A stretch of 64,000 bases of DNA from CAISIP01 sp965278985 (lineage in GTDB: Bacteria > Pseudomonadota > Gammaproteobacteria > Burkholderiales > Burkholderiaceae_C): positions 4,774,001 through 4,838,000 of the forward strand of contig OZ257131.1 of the NCBI GenBank assembly GCA_965278985.1, written 5' to 3'. Below are positions 1 to 9,113 of this stretch, one piece after another. Positions within the stretch are counted from its first letter, which is position 1. Every line of letters starts with the position of its first letter. The notes beneath the pieces are model-generated. The model made no database searches. It was not told the DNA's origin and worked only from the letters and a program-made list of their open reading frames with translations. Position numbers and translations under genes: made by a program.

Positions 1-94
1 CGGCCGCAAGGGGTCGAGTTATGGTCCGCGTGAGCAGGGGCGTTATGCGCAGGAGTTCTTCACCACGGTGAAGACGGCCTACACGCTGGCCTGA
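1..94 (+). CDS. aldehyde dehydrogenase, C-terminal end only (partial)
   Basis: Reading from base 2, the window opens inside a coding frame that ends at TGA 92-94. The last residues include GSSYGPREQG and FFTTVKTAY, the usual C-terminus of NAD(P)-dependent aldehyde dehydrogenases of the alpha-ketoglutarate-semialdehyde dehydrogenase group. In non-phosphorylative hexarate pathways that enzyme makes 2-oxoglutarate in the last step, which fits the two galactarate dehydratase genes that follow on the same strand 37 bases later. The catalytic Cys and the NAD fold lie outside the window, so the substrate is inferred from context. Confidence 0.75.
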   Translation, partial: GRKGSSYGPREQGRYAQEFFTTVKTAYTLA

Positions 95-131
95 GGTTTC
101 CAAAGAAAAGGCAGCAGGAGCACTGGCACCC

Positions 132-1262
132 ATGGCCCACGACAGCATCGCCCACATCCGACTGTCGTCCTGCTATCTGCCGCTGGCCCACCCGATCAGC
201 GACGCCAAGGTACTGACGGGCCGCCAGAAGCCCATGACCGAGATCGCGATGCTGTTCGCGGAGGTCGAGACGAAGGATGGGCAACAGGGCCTGGGCTTCT
301 CGTATTCCAAACGCGCAGGTGGCCCTGGCCAGTTCGCACATGCCAAGGAAGTGGCGCCCGCGCTGATCGGCGAAGACCCCAGCGACATCTCGCGTCTGTG
401 GACCAAGCTGTGCTGGGCCGGTGCATCGGTGGGCCGCAGCGGCTTGGCGGTGCAAGCCTATGGCGCCTTCGACGTGGCGCTGTACGACCTGAAGGCGCGC
501 CGTGCCGGGCTGTCGTTGTCCAAGCTGTTGGGCGCGCAGCGCGACTCGGTGCGCTGCTACAACACCTCGGGCGGTTTCCTGCACACACCCATCGACCAGT
601 TGAAGGTGAATGCCGCCGCCTCCATTGCGCGCGGCATCGGCGGCATCAAGCTCAAGGTGGGCCAGCCCGACGGCAAGATCGATATCCAGCGCGTGGAGTC
701 CGTGCGCCAGCACCTGGGCGAAGACGTGCCGCTGATGGTGGACGCCAATCAGCAGTGGGACCGCCCGACGGCCCAGCGCATGTGCCGCATCTTCGAGCAG
801 TACCACCTTGTGTGGATCGAGGAGCCGCTGGATGCCTACGACCACGAAGGCCACGCCGCGCTGGCCGCCACCTTCGACACACCCATCGCCACCGGCGAGA
901 TGCTGACCAGCTTGTCGGAGCACTACGACCTGATCCGCCACCGCGCGGCCGACTACCTGATGCCCGACGCGCCGCGCGTGGGCGGTATCACACCCTTCCT
1001 CAGAATAGCCGCGCTGGCCGAACACGCCGGCGTCGCACTCGCACCGCACTTCGCGATGGAACTGCATGTGCACCTGGGCGCGTGTTACGCCACCGAGCCA
1101 TGGGTGGAACACTTCGACTGGCTGGAGCCGCTGTTCAACGAGCGGCTGGAGATCCGGGATGGACGCATGCTGGTACCGACACTGCCAGGCCTGGGCCTGA
1201 GCCTCAGTGACCAGGCCCGCGCTTGGACACGCGAGAGCGCGGAGATCGGACAACGCGCATGA
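132..1262 (+). CDS. L-talarate/galactarate dehydratase (enolase superfamily, MR subgroup)
   Basis: A 376-residue mandelate-racemase/muconate-lactonizing-enzyme family protein. It resembles the Salmonella talarate/galactarate dehydratase along its whole length (for example SDAKVLTGRQKP, CYNTSGGFLHTP, WIEEPLDAYD, APHFAME). The barrel keeps the KxK acid/base pair (K173, K175), the metal ligands D204, E230 and E256, and the catalytic H306. The reaction would be Mg-dependent loss of water from galactarate or L-talarate to give 5-keto-4-deoxy-glucarate in the cytoplasm. It lies between an aldehyde dehydrogenase and garD on the same strand and is probably cotranscribed with them. A second, unrelated galactarate dehydratase follows directly, so L-talarate may be the distinguishing substrate here. 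Confidence 0.9.
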   Translation: MAHDSIAHIRLSSCYLPLAHPISDAKVLTGRQKPMTEIAMLFAEVETKDGQQGLGFSYSKRAGGPGQFAHAKEVAPALIGEDPSDISRLWTKLCWAGASVGRSGLAVQAYGAFDVALYDLKARRAGLSLSKLLGAQRDSVRCYNTSGGFLHTPIDQLKVNAAASIARGIGGIKLKVGQPDGKIDIQRVESVRQHLGEDVPLMVDANQQWDRPTAQRMCRIFEQYHLVWIEEPLDAYDHEGHAALAATFDTPIATGEMLTSLSEHYDLIRHRAADYLMPDAPRVGGITPFLRIAALAEHAGVALAPHFAMELHVHLGACYATEPWVEHFDWLEPLFNERLEIRDGRMLVPTLPGLGLSLSDQARAWTRESAEIGQRA

Positions 1263-1305
1263 TGGTGGCCTCCCAACGCCACACACGCTACGCCACGAGA
1301 ACACG

Positions 1306-2892
1306 ATGAGCACGACGACGCAAGCCCCGCTCTACATCACCATGCACGCGGCCGACAACGTGGCCATCGTCGTTAACGACGGCGGCCTGCCGGCGGGCAC
1401 GGTGTTTCCCGATGGCCTGACGCTGGTCGACAAGGTGCCGCAGGCCCACAAGGTAGCGCTGGTCGATATCCCCAAAGGCGCAGCGGTACGCCGCTACAAC
1501 GTGACCATCGGCTACGCCCTGAAGGACCTGCCACGTGGCAGCTGGGTGCACGAGCGCCTGCTGCAGATGCCCGCAGCGCGCGAGCTGGTCGGCCTGCCCA
1601 TCGCCACCGTCAAGCCCGAACCGCAGGCGCCCCTGGAGGGATACACCTTCGAGGGCTACCGCAACCCGGACGGCTCGGTGGGCACGCGCAACATCCTGGC
1701 CATCACCCAGACCGTGCAGTGCGTGGCCGGCGTGACCGACTTCGCCGTGCAGCGCATCAAGGCCGAGCTGCTGCCCAGGTACCCGCATGTGGACGATGTG
1801 GTCGCGCTGGCCCACACCTACGGCTGTGGCGTGGCCATCGACGCACCCGACGCGATCATCCCCATCCGCACCCTGCGCAACATCAGCCTGAACCCGAACT
1901 TCGGCGGCGAGGTCATGGTGGTCAGCCTGGGCTGCGAGAAGCTGCAGCCCGAGCGCCTGCTGCCACCGGGCTCGATCCCGTTGATCGACGAACGCAACGT
2001 GGCCGACGTGGGAAAGACCGAAGAGGCGAAGCTCGACGTGGTCTGCCTGCAGGACGACGCCCACGTGGGCTTCATGTCCATGATCGACTCCATCATGCGG
2101 CAGGCCGAAGAGCACCTTGAGCGCCTCAACGCGCGCCGCCGAGAGACCGTGCCGGCCAGCGAGCTCGTGGTGGGTGTGCAATGCGGCGGGAGTGATGCCT
2201 TTAGTGGCGTGACTGCGAATCCGGCCGTGGGCTACTGCACCGACCTGTTGGTGCGCGCCGGTGCCAGCGTGATGTTCAGCGAGGTGACCGAGGTGCGCGA
2301 CGGCATCGACCAGCTGACCTCGCGCGCCAGTACGCCCGAGGTGGCCGAGGCCATGATCCGCGAGATGGCCTGGTACGACGCCTACCTGGAAAAGGGCTTG
2401 GTGGACCGCAGCGCCAACACCACGCCCGGCAACAAAAAGGGCGGCCTGTCGAACATCGTCGAGAAGGCCATGGGCTCCATCGTCAAGAGCGGCAGCGCGC
2501 CCATCAGCGGCGTGATCGCCCCCGGCGAAAAATTGAAGCAGAAGGGCCTGATCTACGCCGCCACGCCCGCATCCGACTTCATCTGCGGCACGCTGCAGCT
2601 GGCCGCCGGCATGAACCTGCACGTGTTCACCACCGGGCGCGGCACGCCCTACGGCCTGGCCGAGGTGCCCGTGATCAAGGTCGCCACGCGTGACGACCTG
2701 GCGCGCCGCTGGCACGACCTGATGGACATCAATGCCGGCACCATCGCCACGGGCGAGAAGACCATCGCCGACGTGGGCTGGGAGATGTTCCAGCTGATGC
2801 TCGATGTGGCCAGTGGCCGCAGGAAGACCTGGGCAGAGCACTGGAAGCTGCACAACGCCCTCGTGTTGTTCAACCCGGCGCCCGTGACCTGA
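1306..2892 (+). CDS. garD: galactarate dehydratase (UxaA/GarD family)
   Basis: A 528-residue protein, close to the usual GarD length of about 520. It has a small N-terminal SAF-like domain (about residues 1-100) followed by the large UxaA/GarD catalytic region, with motifs such as GYRNPDGSVGTRN, HTYGCG, CGGSDAFSG and TPASDFICGT. The family is Fe(II)-dependent and converts galactarate to 5-dehydro-4-deoxy-D-glucarate. The frame stays open upstream to 1207, but the family N-terminus begins at ATG 1306, 43 bases after the preceding dehydratase gene. It shares no fold with the enolase-superfamily enzyme upstream, so the operon holds two analogous enzymes for one reaction. Confidence 0.93.
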   Translation: MSTTTQAPLYITMHAADNVAIVVNDGGLPAGTVFPDGLTLVDKVPQAHKVALVDIPKGAAVRRYNVTIGYALKDLPRGSWVHERLLQMPAARELVGLPIATVKPEPQAPLEGYTFEGYRNPDGSVGTRNILAITQTVQCVAGVTDFAVQRIKAELLPRYPHVDDVVALAHTYGCGVAIDAPDAIIPIRTLRNISLNPNFGGEVMVVSLGCEKLQPERLLPPGSIPLIDERNVADVGKTEEAKLDVVCLQDDAHVGFMSMIDSIMRQAEEHLERLNARRRETVPASELVVGVQCGGSDAFSGVTANPAVGYCTDLLVRAGASVMFSEVTEVRDGIDQLTSRASTPEVAEAMIREMAWYDAYLEKGLVDRSANTTPGNKKGGLSNIVEKAMGSIVKSGSAPISGVIAPGEKLKQKGLIYAATPASDFICGTLQLAAGMNLHVFTTGRGTPYGLAEVPVIKVATRDDLARRWHDLMDINAGTIATGEKTIADVGWEMFQLMLDVASGRRKTWAEHWKLHNALVLFNPAPVT

Positions 2893-2930
2893 TTGCTGTT
2901 TTTCCACCACCGCCAAGAAGGAGACACCCC

Positions 2931-3926
2931 ATGCAACGCAGAAAACTCATCCAGGGCGCAGCCGCCAGTCTGGCCACCGGCATCGGCGGCCTGGGCAGCC
3001 TGCCCGCCTTCGCGCAAGGCACCTGGCCCACGGGCAAGGCCATCACCTACCTGGTGCCCTTCCCGCCCGGCGGCAACACCGACACCCTGGCCCGCGTGAT
3101 CGCACCGGCCCTGTCCACGGCCCTGGGCACGCCGGTGGTCATCGACAACAAGCCGGGCGCGGGTGGCAGCGTGGGCTCGGCCATCGGCTCCCGGGCCCCG
3201 GCCGACGGCTACACCATCGTCGGCGGCACCATCAGCTCGCACTCCATCAACGGCAGCCTCTACACCACGCCCATCGGCTACGACACCGTAAAGTCCTTCG
3301 CGCCCGTGGCGATGCTGGGCTCCGGGCCGCTGGTGCTGGTGGTGCCGGCCAGCAGTCCCTACAAGACGCTCAACGACGTGCTGGCCGGTGCCAAGGCGAA
3401 GCCCGGCGGCCTGTCTTCTGCGTCGCCCGGCATCGGCACCTCGCCCCACATGGCGCTGGAGCTGCTGGCCTTCCAGTCGGGCACGAAGTTCACGCACGCG
3501 CCCTACAAGGGCAGCGCGCCGGCCGTGCAGGATGTGATCGGCGGCCAGGTGGACATGATGTTCGACACCACGCTGATCGTGGGCCCGCACATCCAGTCCG
3601 GCAAGCTGCGGCCCATCGCCGTGACCAGCTCCAAGCGGCTGGAGTCGCTGCCCGATGTGCCCACCATCACCGAAGCCGGCCAGAAGGGTTTCGACATGGG
3701 CTCCTGGCAGGCCGTGTTCGCGCCGGCCGGTACCCCGAAGCCCATCGTGGACCGGCTGCATGCCGAGATCATGAAGATCATCGCCACACCCGACGTACAG
3801 GGCCGCCTGAAAGGTTTCGGCATGGTGCCCTCGACGATGACGCCGGCCGAACTGGGCGACTACCAGAAGGCCGAAGTGGAGAAGTGGGCCGCGGTGATCA
3901 AGGCGGCGGGTATCAAGGCCGAGTAG
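2931..3926 (+). CDS. Bug-family (TctC-like) periplasmic solute-binding protein
   Basis: A 331-residue tripartite-tricarboxylate-transporter binding protein. The N-terminus (MQRRKLIQGAAAS...AFAQG) is a twin-arginine-like or Sec signal of about 28 residues. The mature part shows the Bug hallmarks VPFPPGGNTDTLAR, NKPGAGGSVG and APYKGSAPA. AAGGAGACACCCC ahead of ATG 2931 is a strong ribosome-binding site. It follows garD by 38 bases and probably delivers hexarates, although no TctA/TctB membrane partner is present here; orphan Bug proteins are common in this order. Its last 14 bases overlap the end of the convergent DedA gene. Confidence 0.92.
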   Translation: MQRRKLIQGAAASLATGIGGLGSLPAFAQGTWPTGKAITYLVPFPPGGNTDTLARVIAPALSTALGTPVVIDNKPGAGGSVGSAIGSRAPADGYTIVGGTISSHSINGSLYTTPIGYDTVKSFAPVAMLGSGPLVLVVPASSPYKTLNDVLAGAKAKPGGLSSASPGIGTSPHMALELLAFQSGTKFTHAPYKGSAPAVQDVIGGQVDMMFDTTLIVGPHIQSGKLRPIAVTSSKRLESLPDVPTITEAGQKGFDMGSWQAVFAPAGTPKPIVDRLHAEIMKIIATPDVQGRLKGFGMVPSTMTPAELGDYQKAEVEKWAAVIKAAGIKAE

Positions 3927-4839
3927 CCTCCCACGCCTCCAGCCCGCCCGCCAGCGGCCAGGCGCGGGTGCGCCCCATGGCGTGCAGGCGCCGGGCGGCT
4001 TCGGCTGCCGTGGCCTCGTCGGGGCAGCTGCAGTAGGTGACCACGGCCTGCCCCGCGGGCCAGGTGGCGGCCTGCGTCGGCAGCTCGTCCAGGCTGAGGC
4101 TGATGGCACCGGGGATGCGCCGCGGGTCGACCTGCCGGCTACCCGGGCCACGCACATCCACCACCACGGGTGCTTCAGCGCTGGCCAGCAGCGCTTGCAG
4201 GCCTGCCACGTCGATGCGTTGCACGGCCAGCGCGCGGCGCATGCGCCGGCGCCGCAGCCAGCGCCAGGCCACGAAGGCCGCCACGCCGAGCAGCAACAGC
4301 GCCAGCGCGACCAGCCCGGCACCGGCCAGCAGCTCCAGGGCGTAGGCGATCTGCGCATGGAATACCCAGCCCAGCACGATGTAGACCAGCGACCACAAGG
4401 CGGAGGCCACCGTGTCGTTGAAGAGAAAACGTGGCCAGGACATGCCCAGTGCGCCGGCCATGGGCGCGGCCACCACCGACACGCTGGGCACGAACTTCGC
4501 GGCCAGCAGCGCACTGCCTCCCCAGCGCTGGATCATCTGCTCGCTTTGGCGCACGCAGCTGTCGGGTGACAGCGAGACGCGGCACAGCAGCCGCATGACG
4601 CGGTGGCCGAAATGCCGGCCCGCCCCATACCAGCCCAGGTCGCCGCCCAGGTTGGCCAGCACAGCCACGGCCAGCAACGCCAAGCCGCCACCGGGGCCGA
4701 AGTGGCCGGTTGCGGCAAGGCCACCGGCCACCACCAGCAGCGGCGCCGCGGGCAGCGGCAGGCCCGCGCGTGCGGCCAACGTGACCACACCCACCAGCAA
4801 CAGGCCGTGCTGCAGCAGCAGCGCGATCAGCGTGGCCAC
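3913..4839 (-). CDS. DedA-family membrane protein fused to a rhodanese domain
   Basis: 308 residues with a GTG start. Roughly residues 1-190 form a DedA/SNARE-associated membrane domain with several hydrophobic helices and the family motifs GDLGWYGAGRHFG and FVPSVSVVAAPMAG. The tail from about 205 to 308 is a single rhodanese domain ending in the active-site loop YCSCPDEATAAEA, with the catalytic Cys present. DedA proteins act in membrane homeostasis and lipid scrambling; the rhodanese domain may move sulfur or simply bind. This fusion is a known architecture in proteobacteria. The 3' end overlaps the convergent Bug gene by 14 bases. Confidence 0.88.
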   Translation of the reverse strand: MATLIALLLQHGLLLVGVVTLAARAGLPLPAAPLLVVAGGLAATGHFGPGGGLALLAVAVLANLGGDLGWYGAGRHFGHRVMRLLCRVSLSPDSCVRQSEQMIQRWGGSALLAAKFVPSVSVVAAPMAGALGMSWPRFLFNDTVASALWSLVYIVLGWVFHAQIAYALELLAGAGLVALALLLLGVAAFVAWRWLRRRRMRRALAVQRIDVAGLQALLASAEAPVVVDVRGPGSRQVDPRRIPGAISLSLDELPTQAATWPAGQAVVTYCSCPDEATAAEAARRLHAMGRTRAWPLAGGLEAWEATRP

Positions 4840-4888
4840 GGGGGCGCGGGGTCCTGAGGGTAGGCGGGCGGGTGCGGTCGACGCTGCA

Positions 4889-5884
4889 TCAGACCATGGT
4901 ACCCAGGCCGACGCGCGTCTCGTCCATGCGCAAGGGCGCGTGCAGCGCGGGCGAGATGAACTCCAGGCACATCACGCGTGCCACCCGCACCAGGGAGCCG
5001 GGCCGGATCGCACACTCCTGGTCGCGCTGCAGGCGCACGCCGTCCACCTCGGTGGGCTGGCTCGTGAGCAGGCGGAACACGAAGCCCTCGGGCTGGCTGC
5101 GCAACTCGAAGTGGCGGCGGCTGATCTGCAGCGTGGCGGCGGCATCGGGCAGGTGCAGCGGCACGTCGTTGACGCGCGTCGCATCCGGCCCCTCGCCGCG
5201 GCCGAAGCGCACCGTGTCCAGCGGCGGCAGGTTGATGCATTCGCCGGTCTCGCGGACCAGCACCTGGCTGGGGAACAGCGCCGGATCGCGCCAATGCAGG
5301 TGCATCAGCTCCACCTCGTGCGGAATGCCCTTGAGCATGGTGGCACCCAGCGCCTTGGTGCGGGCCCGCAGCGCGGGCGCGAGCTGCAGGAACAGCGCAT
5401 GGGTCAGGCGGATCTCGCCGGGACCGGCGGTGCCCACCACGCGGGCGCAGAGGTTCACGGCCTCGCCGGTCACCTGGGTGCCGTCGGTGAGCACACGGCC
5501 CCAATGCATGCCGATGCGCAACCGCAGCTGGTGCTCGAAGGGCTGGACGGCGTTGTGCACGGCCACGTGGTTGCGCAACGTGGACATCGCCTGCACGGCG
5601 GCCGGCGCGGAGGCGAACACGGCGAAGGCGCCGTCGCCCGCCGTGTCCACCACGCGGCCCTCGTGGGTGGGCAGGCAGCGCTCCAGCAGGTCGAAATGCT
5701 GTTGTTGCAGGCGCCGCCCGGCCTCGTCGCCGAACTGGGCGAAGTACGGCGTGGAGTCGACCACGTCGGTGAACACCAGGGCCATGCTGCGCTCGAAACG
5801 CCGTGTCAGCTCCTGGGATAACAGCGTCTGCAGGCGAATGATCTCCGTCATCGACAGGGCACTGGCATCCAAGGATGTGGTCAC
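4889..5884 (-). CDS. class III adenylate/guanylate cyclase with C-terminal FHA-like domain
   Basis: About 331 residues. The N-terminal half is a class III nucleotide cyclase homology domain: FTDVVDST carries the first metal Asp and TAGDGAFAVF the second. The C-terminal third (from LDTVRFGRGEG through ISRRHFELRS) has the shape of an FHA phosphothreonine-binding domain. GTG 5884 was chosen because GAAGG stands 9 bases upstream; an upstream GTG at 5920 and ATG 5851 are alternatives. It is transcribed divergently from a second FHA-cyclase and the Ser/Thr kinase, so it may read out kinase activity. Whether it makes cAMP or cGMP, or is active at all, cannot be told from the sequence. Confidence 0.85.
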   Translation of the reverse strand: MTTSLDASALSMTEIIRLQTLLSQELTRRFERSMALVFTDVVDSTPYFAQFGDEAGRRLQQQHFDLLERCLPTHEGRVVDTAGDGAFAVFASAPAAVQAMSTLRNHVAVHNAVQPFEHQLRLRIGMHWGRVLTDGTQVTGEAVNLCARVVGTAGPGEIRLTHALFLQLAPALRARTKALGATMLKGIPHEVELMHLHWRDPALFPSQVLVRETGECINLPPLDTVRFGRGEGPDATRVNDVPLHLPDAAATLQISRRHFELRSQPEGFVFRLLTSQPTEVDGVRLQRDQECAIRPGSLVRVARVMCLEFISPALHAPLRMDETRVGLGTMV

Positions 5885-6125
5885 GGGGGTCTGCCTTCGC
5901 CCGGCGGGCTGCGGTGGCACGCGAGCGGCTGCAGGGCCGGTTCGCGCATGGCTGGGAGTTGGTGGCAGCTTAAGCGTTGTGCGGGTGGGGTGTCAACGCT
6001 CCAGCACAGCCCGACCGTGCGGGGCGGCGACCTCGCGAATTCTGTGAGAATGTCCGCCAGCCGACCACCGCCCCTGCCTTTGGCCAGGACCGGAATGTCT
6101 CCCTGCCTCCGTTCGTCACCGTTGC

Positions 6126-7016
6126 ATGCCCACCGTCGTCTTTGCTGATGTCTCCGGCAGCACTGGCATGTTCCAGCGCCTGGGCGACCACACGGCCACG
6201 CAGCTGGTGACGCACCTCGTCGCGTCGCTGAGCCAGGTCTTCCAGTCGCACAACGGCCGGGTGGTCAAGCTGCTGGGCGACGGACTCTTCGTGGTCTTTC
6301 CGCAGGAGATGGACGCGTTGACCGCCTGCGTCACGATCCAGCGGCGGCTGCTGCAGGACCCCGTGCGCTCCGGCGACGGCGGCGTGGCCGTGCAGATGCA
6401 GATGGGCATCGCCTCGGGCGAGGTGGTGGAGATCGACGGCGACGTGTTCGGCGACACCGTGAATTCGGCCGCGCGCCTGGCCGAGCTGGCGGGTGCGGCG
6501 CAGATCCTCACCACGGACGTGGTATGGGCAGCCCTGCCGGCGCTGATGCAGGCCTGGCTGCGCAGCCTGGGGCCGATCCACCTGCGCGGGCGCTCGGAGA
6601 ACAGCCACGTCTACCGCGTGCAGTGGCAAGCCGGCCGCGACGACGACGCCACCACGCTCGGCCGCTCGCTGGGCAGCGAAAACGCCGACAAGGTGCTGAT
6701 GCTGCGCGCAGGCGACCAGGTGCTGCAGGTGCAGACCTTCAGCCCGCGCCTGACCATCGGCCGCGGCACCGGTGCGGTGCTGGTGCTCAACGACCCGCGC
6801 GTGTCGCGGCTGCATGCGACCGTGGAATGCCGTGGCGGCCAGTTCGTGCTGGCCGATGCGTCCAGCTACGGCACCTGGGTCTATTTCGGCGACCAGCCCG
6901 AGGCCGTGGCGCTGCGGCGCACCGAATGTTTCCTCGCGGGCAGCGGGCACATCTCGGCGGGCTGCGAGCGCAAGGCCGGCAGCCCGCTGATCGAATTCGC
7001 CGTCGGCAACGGCTAG
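6126..7016 (+). CDS. class III adenylate/guanylate cyclase with C-terminal FHA domain
   Basis: 296 residues. The cyclase domain (about 1-170) has both metal-binding Asp motifs, VVFADVSGST and LLGDGLFVVF, and the closing VFGDTVNSAARL segment. The FHA domain (about 195-290) is complete: LTIGRGTG, RVSRLHATVE and DASSYGTW carry the Arg, Ser, His and Gly residues that bind phosphothreonine. The kinase gene starts 12 bases downstream, so the two are almost certainly cotranscribed, and the FHA domain probably docks on a site phosphorylated by that kinase. It is a paralogue of the divergent cyclase at 4889-5884. Confidence 0.9.
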   Translation: MPTVVFADVSGSTGMFQRLGDHTATQLVTHLVASLSQVFQSHNGRVVKLLGDGLFVVFPQEMDALTACVTIQRRLLQDPVRSGDGGVAVQMQMGIASGEVVEIDGDVFGDTVNSAARLAELAGAAQILTTDVVWAALPALMQAWLRSLGPIHLRGRSENSHVYRVQWQAGRDDDATTLGRSLGSENADKVLMLRAGDQVLQVQTFSPRLTIGRGTGAVLVLNDPRVSRLHATVECRGGQFVLADASSYGTWVYFGDQPEAVALRRTECFLAGSGHISAGCERKAGSPLIEFAVGNG

Positions 7017-7028
7017 GACGCCTGGAGC

Positions 7029-9113
7029 ATGGCCACACCGCATCCCTACAGCACGCTCGGCCGCTACGAACTCCTGCGCGTGCTGGGCCGGGGAGCGATG
7101 GGCCTGGTGTATGAAGCGCGCGACCCCAACCTGGAGCGGCGCGTGGCCATCAAGACCATCCGCGTCGACAACCTCTCGCCGGACGCCGCGGCCGAGTACG
7201 CGGCGCGCTTCCGCACCGAGGCGCGCTCGGTGGCGCGGCTGCAGCATCCGAACATCGTGAGCGTCTACGACTCCGACCGCGATGGCGACGTGGCCTATCT
7301 GGTGATGGAGTTCGTGCAGGGCGAGGACCTCAAGCACCACCTGGACGCCGGCACGCGCTTCACGCTGGCCCAGGCCTTGTCGATCGCCGACGACCTGCTC
7401 ACGGCGCTGGACTATGCGCATCGCCAGGCCATCGTGCACCGCGACGTGAAGCCCGCCAACCTGCTGATCGAGGCCACCGGCCGCGCAAAGCTCGCCGACT
7501 TCGGCGTGGCCCGCATCCAGGATACGGGCGAGTCCACGCGCACGCGCGGCTCGATGGTGGGCACGCTCAAGTACATGTCTCCCGAGCAGGTGCAGGGCCA
7601 GCCCGTGGACGCGCGCTCGGACATCTTCGCCGCGGGCGTGCTGCTGTACCAGTTGCTGACGGGCCAGCGGCCTTTCGACGCCGACACCGATTTCGCGGTG
7701 ATCCAGCAGATCGTGGCCCAGCCGGCCGTCCGGGCCAGCAACCTCAACCCGATGCTGCCGCCGGCACTGGATGCGGTGCTGGAACGGGCCATGGCCAAGT
7801 CGCGCGAGGACCGGTACGCCAGCGCGCACGACTTCGCGGTGGCGCTGCGCGAGGCCACGCCCGAGATCACCGACCGCGGCGTGCTGCCAGCGCCAGGCCG
7901 CCAGGGCGCCTTCGGCACGGGCAGCGGCCTGGGCACCGGGTCGGGCTCCTCCGGCACCATGCCGCGTGCGGGCTCCACGGTGCCTTTCGGACCGCGACCC
8001 GTCGACGAGGCCGGTGCCACCGTGACCCAGGAGCTGGAGCTGGTGTATTGGAAGGACGTGCGGGACTCTCCGGAAGCCGCCGACCTCGAAGGGTTCCTCG
8101 CGCGTTTCCCGCAGGGGATCTATGCCGACCTGGCACGCCGGCGGCTGCGCAAGCTCTCGGGCCTGGGCACGGGCACCCGGGGCTCGGGCATGTTCGATGC
8201 CACGCTGATGGACGGCCGCCTGCAGGCCGGCGCCACCGGTCCGGACCCCGACGCACCCACGACCCTCAGCGGTGCGGCGCCCTGGCCCGCGCCAGCGGCC
8301 CCGCTACCGAAGACCTCCGATGACACGACGGCCGTGCCGGTGGCGCGGCCGGCCTCCCCGTCCCTGCCCGCGCCCCCGCCCGTATCCGCGCCCGGGCCGG
8401 CGCTGGCGCACGCGACGGCACCGGCGCCATCGGAGGCAACCGGCGCGGCACCGGCAGCCCCTCCGGCGCCGGCACGCAACCGGCGCGTGCTGATGGCCGT
8501 GGCCGGCGTGGTGGTCATTGCCGGCGGGGTGCTGGCCTTCCAGGCGATGCGTTCGAATACGCCGCAGGCCGCGGCCATCACGTCGCTGGCCGCTGCGCCC
8601 GCCATGCCGGCCAGTGCAGCTTCGGCGCCGGAGGCAGCGGCATCGGCCGTGGCGCCCGCGGTCACCAGCGCGGCGTCCCTGCCCACCTCCGCCACCTCCT
8701 CCACATCAGCAGGTGCCGGGACATCCATGGCTGTGCCCTCGGCACCTCGCAGCACGGCCTCGACACCGCCCGTGGCCGGCAGCAAGGGCGCGCTTCCACG
8801 GGCGGCCGCCTCCCAGGGCCAGGCGGCGGGTGCATCGACGGCGGCCGTGGCCGACGCGCCGCCTGCGCCTGTCCCATCGCCTTCGGCGTCCCGCCCCCGG
8901 CCCGCGCCCTCATCGGCGACGGCGAATGCGTCCGCCGCGGGCCCCTCGGCAGGCGGTCCGGCGCAAGCCTGCAGTTCCCGCGTGTTGCTCAGCTACCAGA
9001 TCTGCATGAACGAGCAGTGCGCACTGCCGGCCTACGCCAACCATCCGGTCTGCGTGGAGCGGCGCGCGGCCGACAAGGCCAACCGCGACACCTTCGGCGG
9101 CGGCCGCAACTGA
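7029..9113 (+). CDS. membrane-anchored Hanks-type serine/threonine protein kinase
   Basis: 694 residues. The catalytic domain (about 12-275) is intact: glycine loop GRGAMG (20-25), Lys42 in AIKTI, HRDVKPANLL near 137, DFG near 157 and MSPEQ. A short module near 340-375 (YWKDVRDS...FLARFPQGIYADLARRRL) resembles the repeat often found in bacterial kinases and caspase-like proteins. A Pro/Ala/Ser-rich linker, one transmembrane helix (about 485-505), another Ala/Pro-rich low-complexity stretch and a small Cys-containing C-terminus with four Cys (CSSR...YQICMNEQC...VCVERR) follow. The C-terminus is expected to be periplasmic. It forms a unit with the FHA-cyclase upstream. Confidence 0.92.
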   Translation: MATPHPYSTLGRYELLRVLGRGAMGLVYEARDPNLERRVAIKTIRVDNLSPDAAAEYAARFRTEARSVARLQHPNIVSVYDSDRDGDVAYLVMEFVQGEDLKHHLDAGTRFTLAQALSIADDLLTALDYAHRQAIVHRDVKPANLLIEATGRAKLADFGVARIQDTGESTRTRGSMVGTLKYMSPEQVQGQPVDARSDIFAAGVLLYQLLTGQRPFDADTDFAVIQQIVAQPAVRASNLNPMLPPALDAVLERAMAKSREDRYASAHDFAVALREATPEITDRGVLPAPGRQGAFGTGSGLGTGSGSSGTMPRAGSTVPFGPRPVDEAGATVTQELELVYWKDVRDSPEAADLEGFLARFPQGIYADLARRRLRKLSGLGTGTRGSGMFDATLMDGRLQAGATGPDPDAPTTLSGAAPWPAPAAPLPKTSDDTTAVPVARPASPSLPAPPPVSAPGPALAHATAPAPSEATGAAPAAPPAPARNRRVLMAVAGVVVIAGGVLAFQAMRSNTPQAAAITSLAAAPAMPASAASAPEAAASAVAPAVTSAASLPTSATSSTSAGAGTSMAVPSAPRSTASTPPVAGSKGALPRAAASQGQAAGASTAAVADAPPAPVPSPSASRPRPAPSSATANASAAGPSAGGPAQACSSRVLLSYQICMNEQCALPAYANHPVCVERRAADKANRDTFGGGRN

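Noticed and set aside
1207..1305. N-terminal extension of GarD
   Set aside because: The extra 33 codons overlap the preceding gene and do not match the family; the GarD N-terminus begins at ATG 1306.
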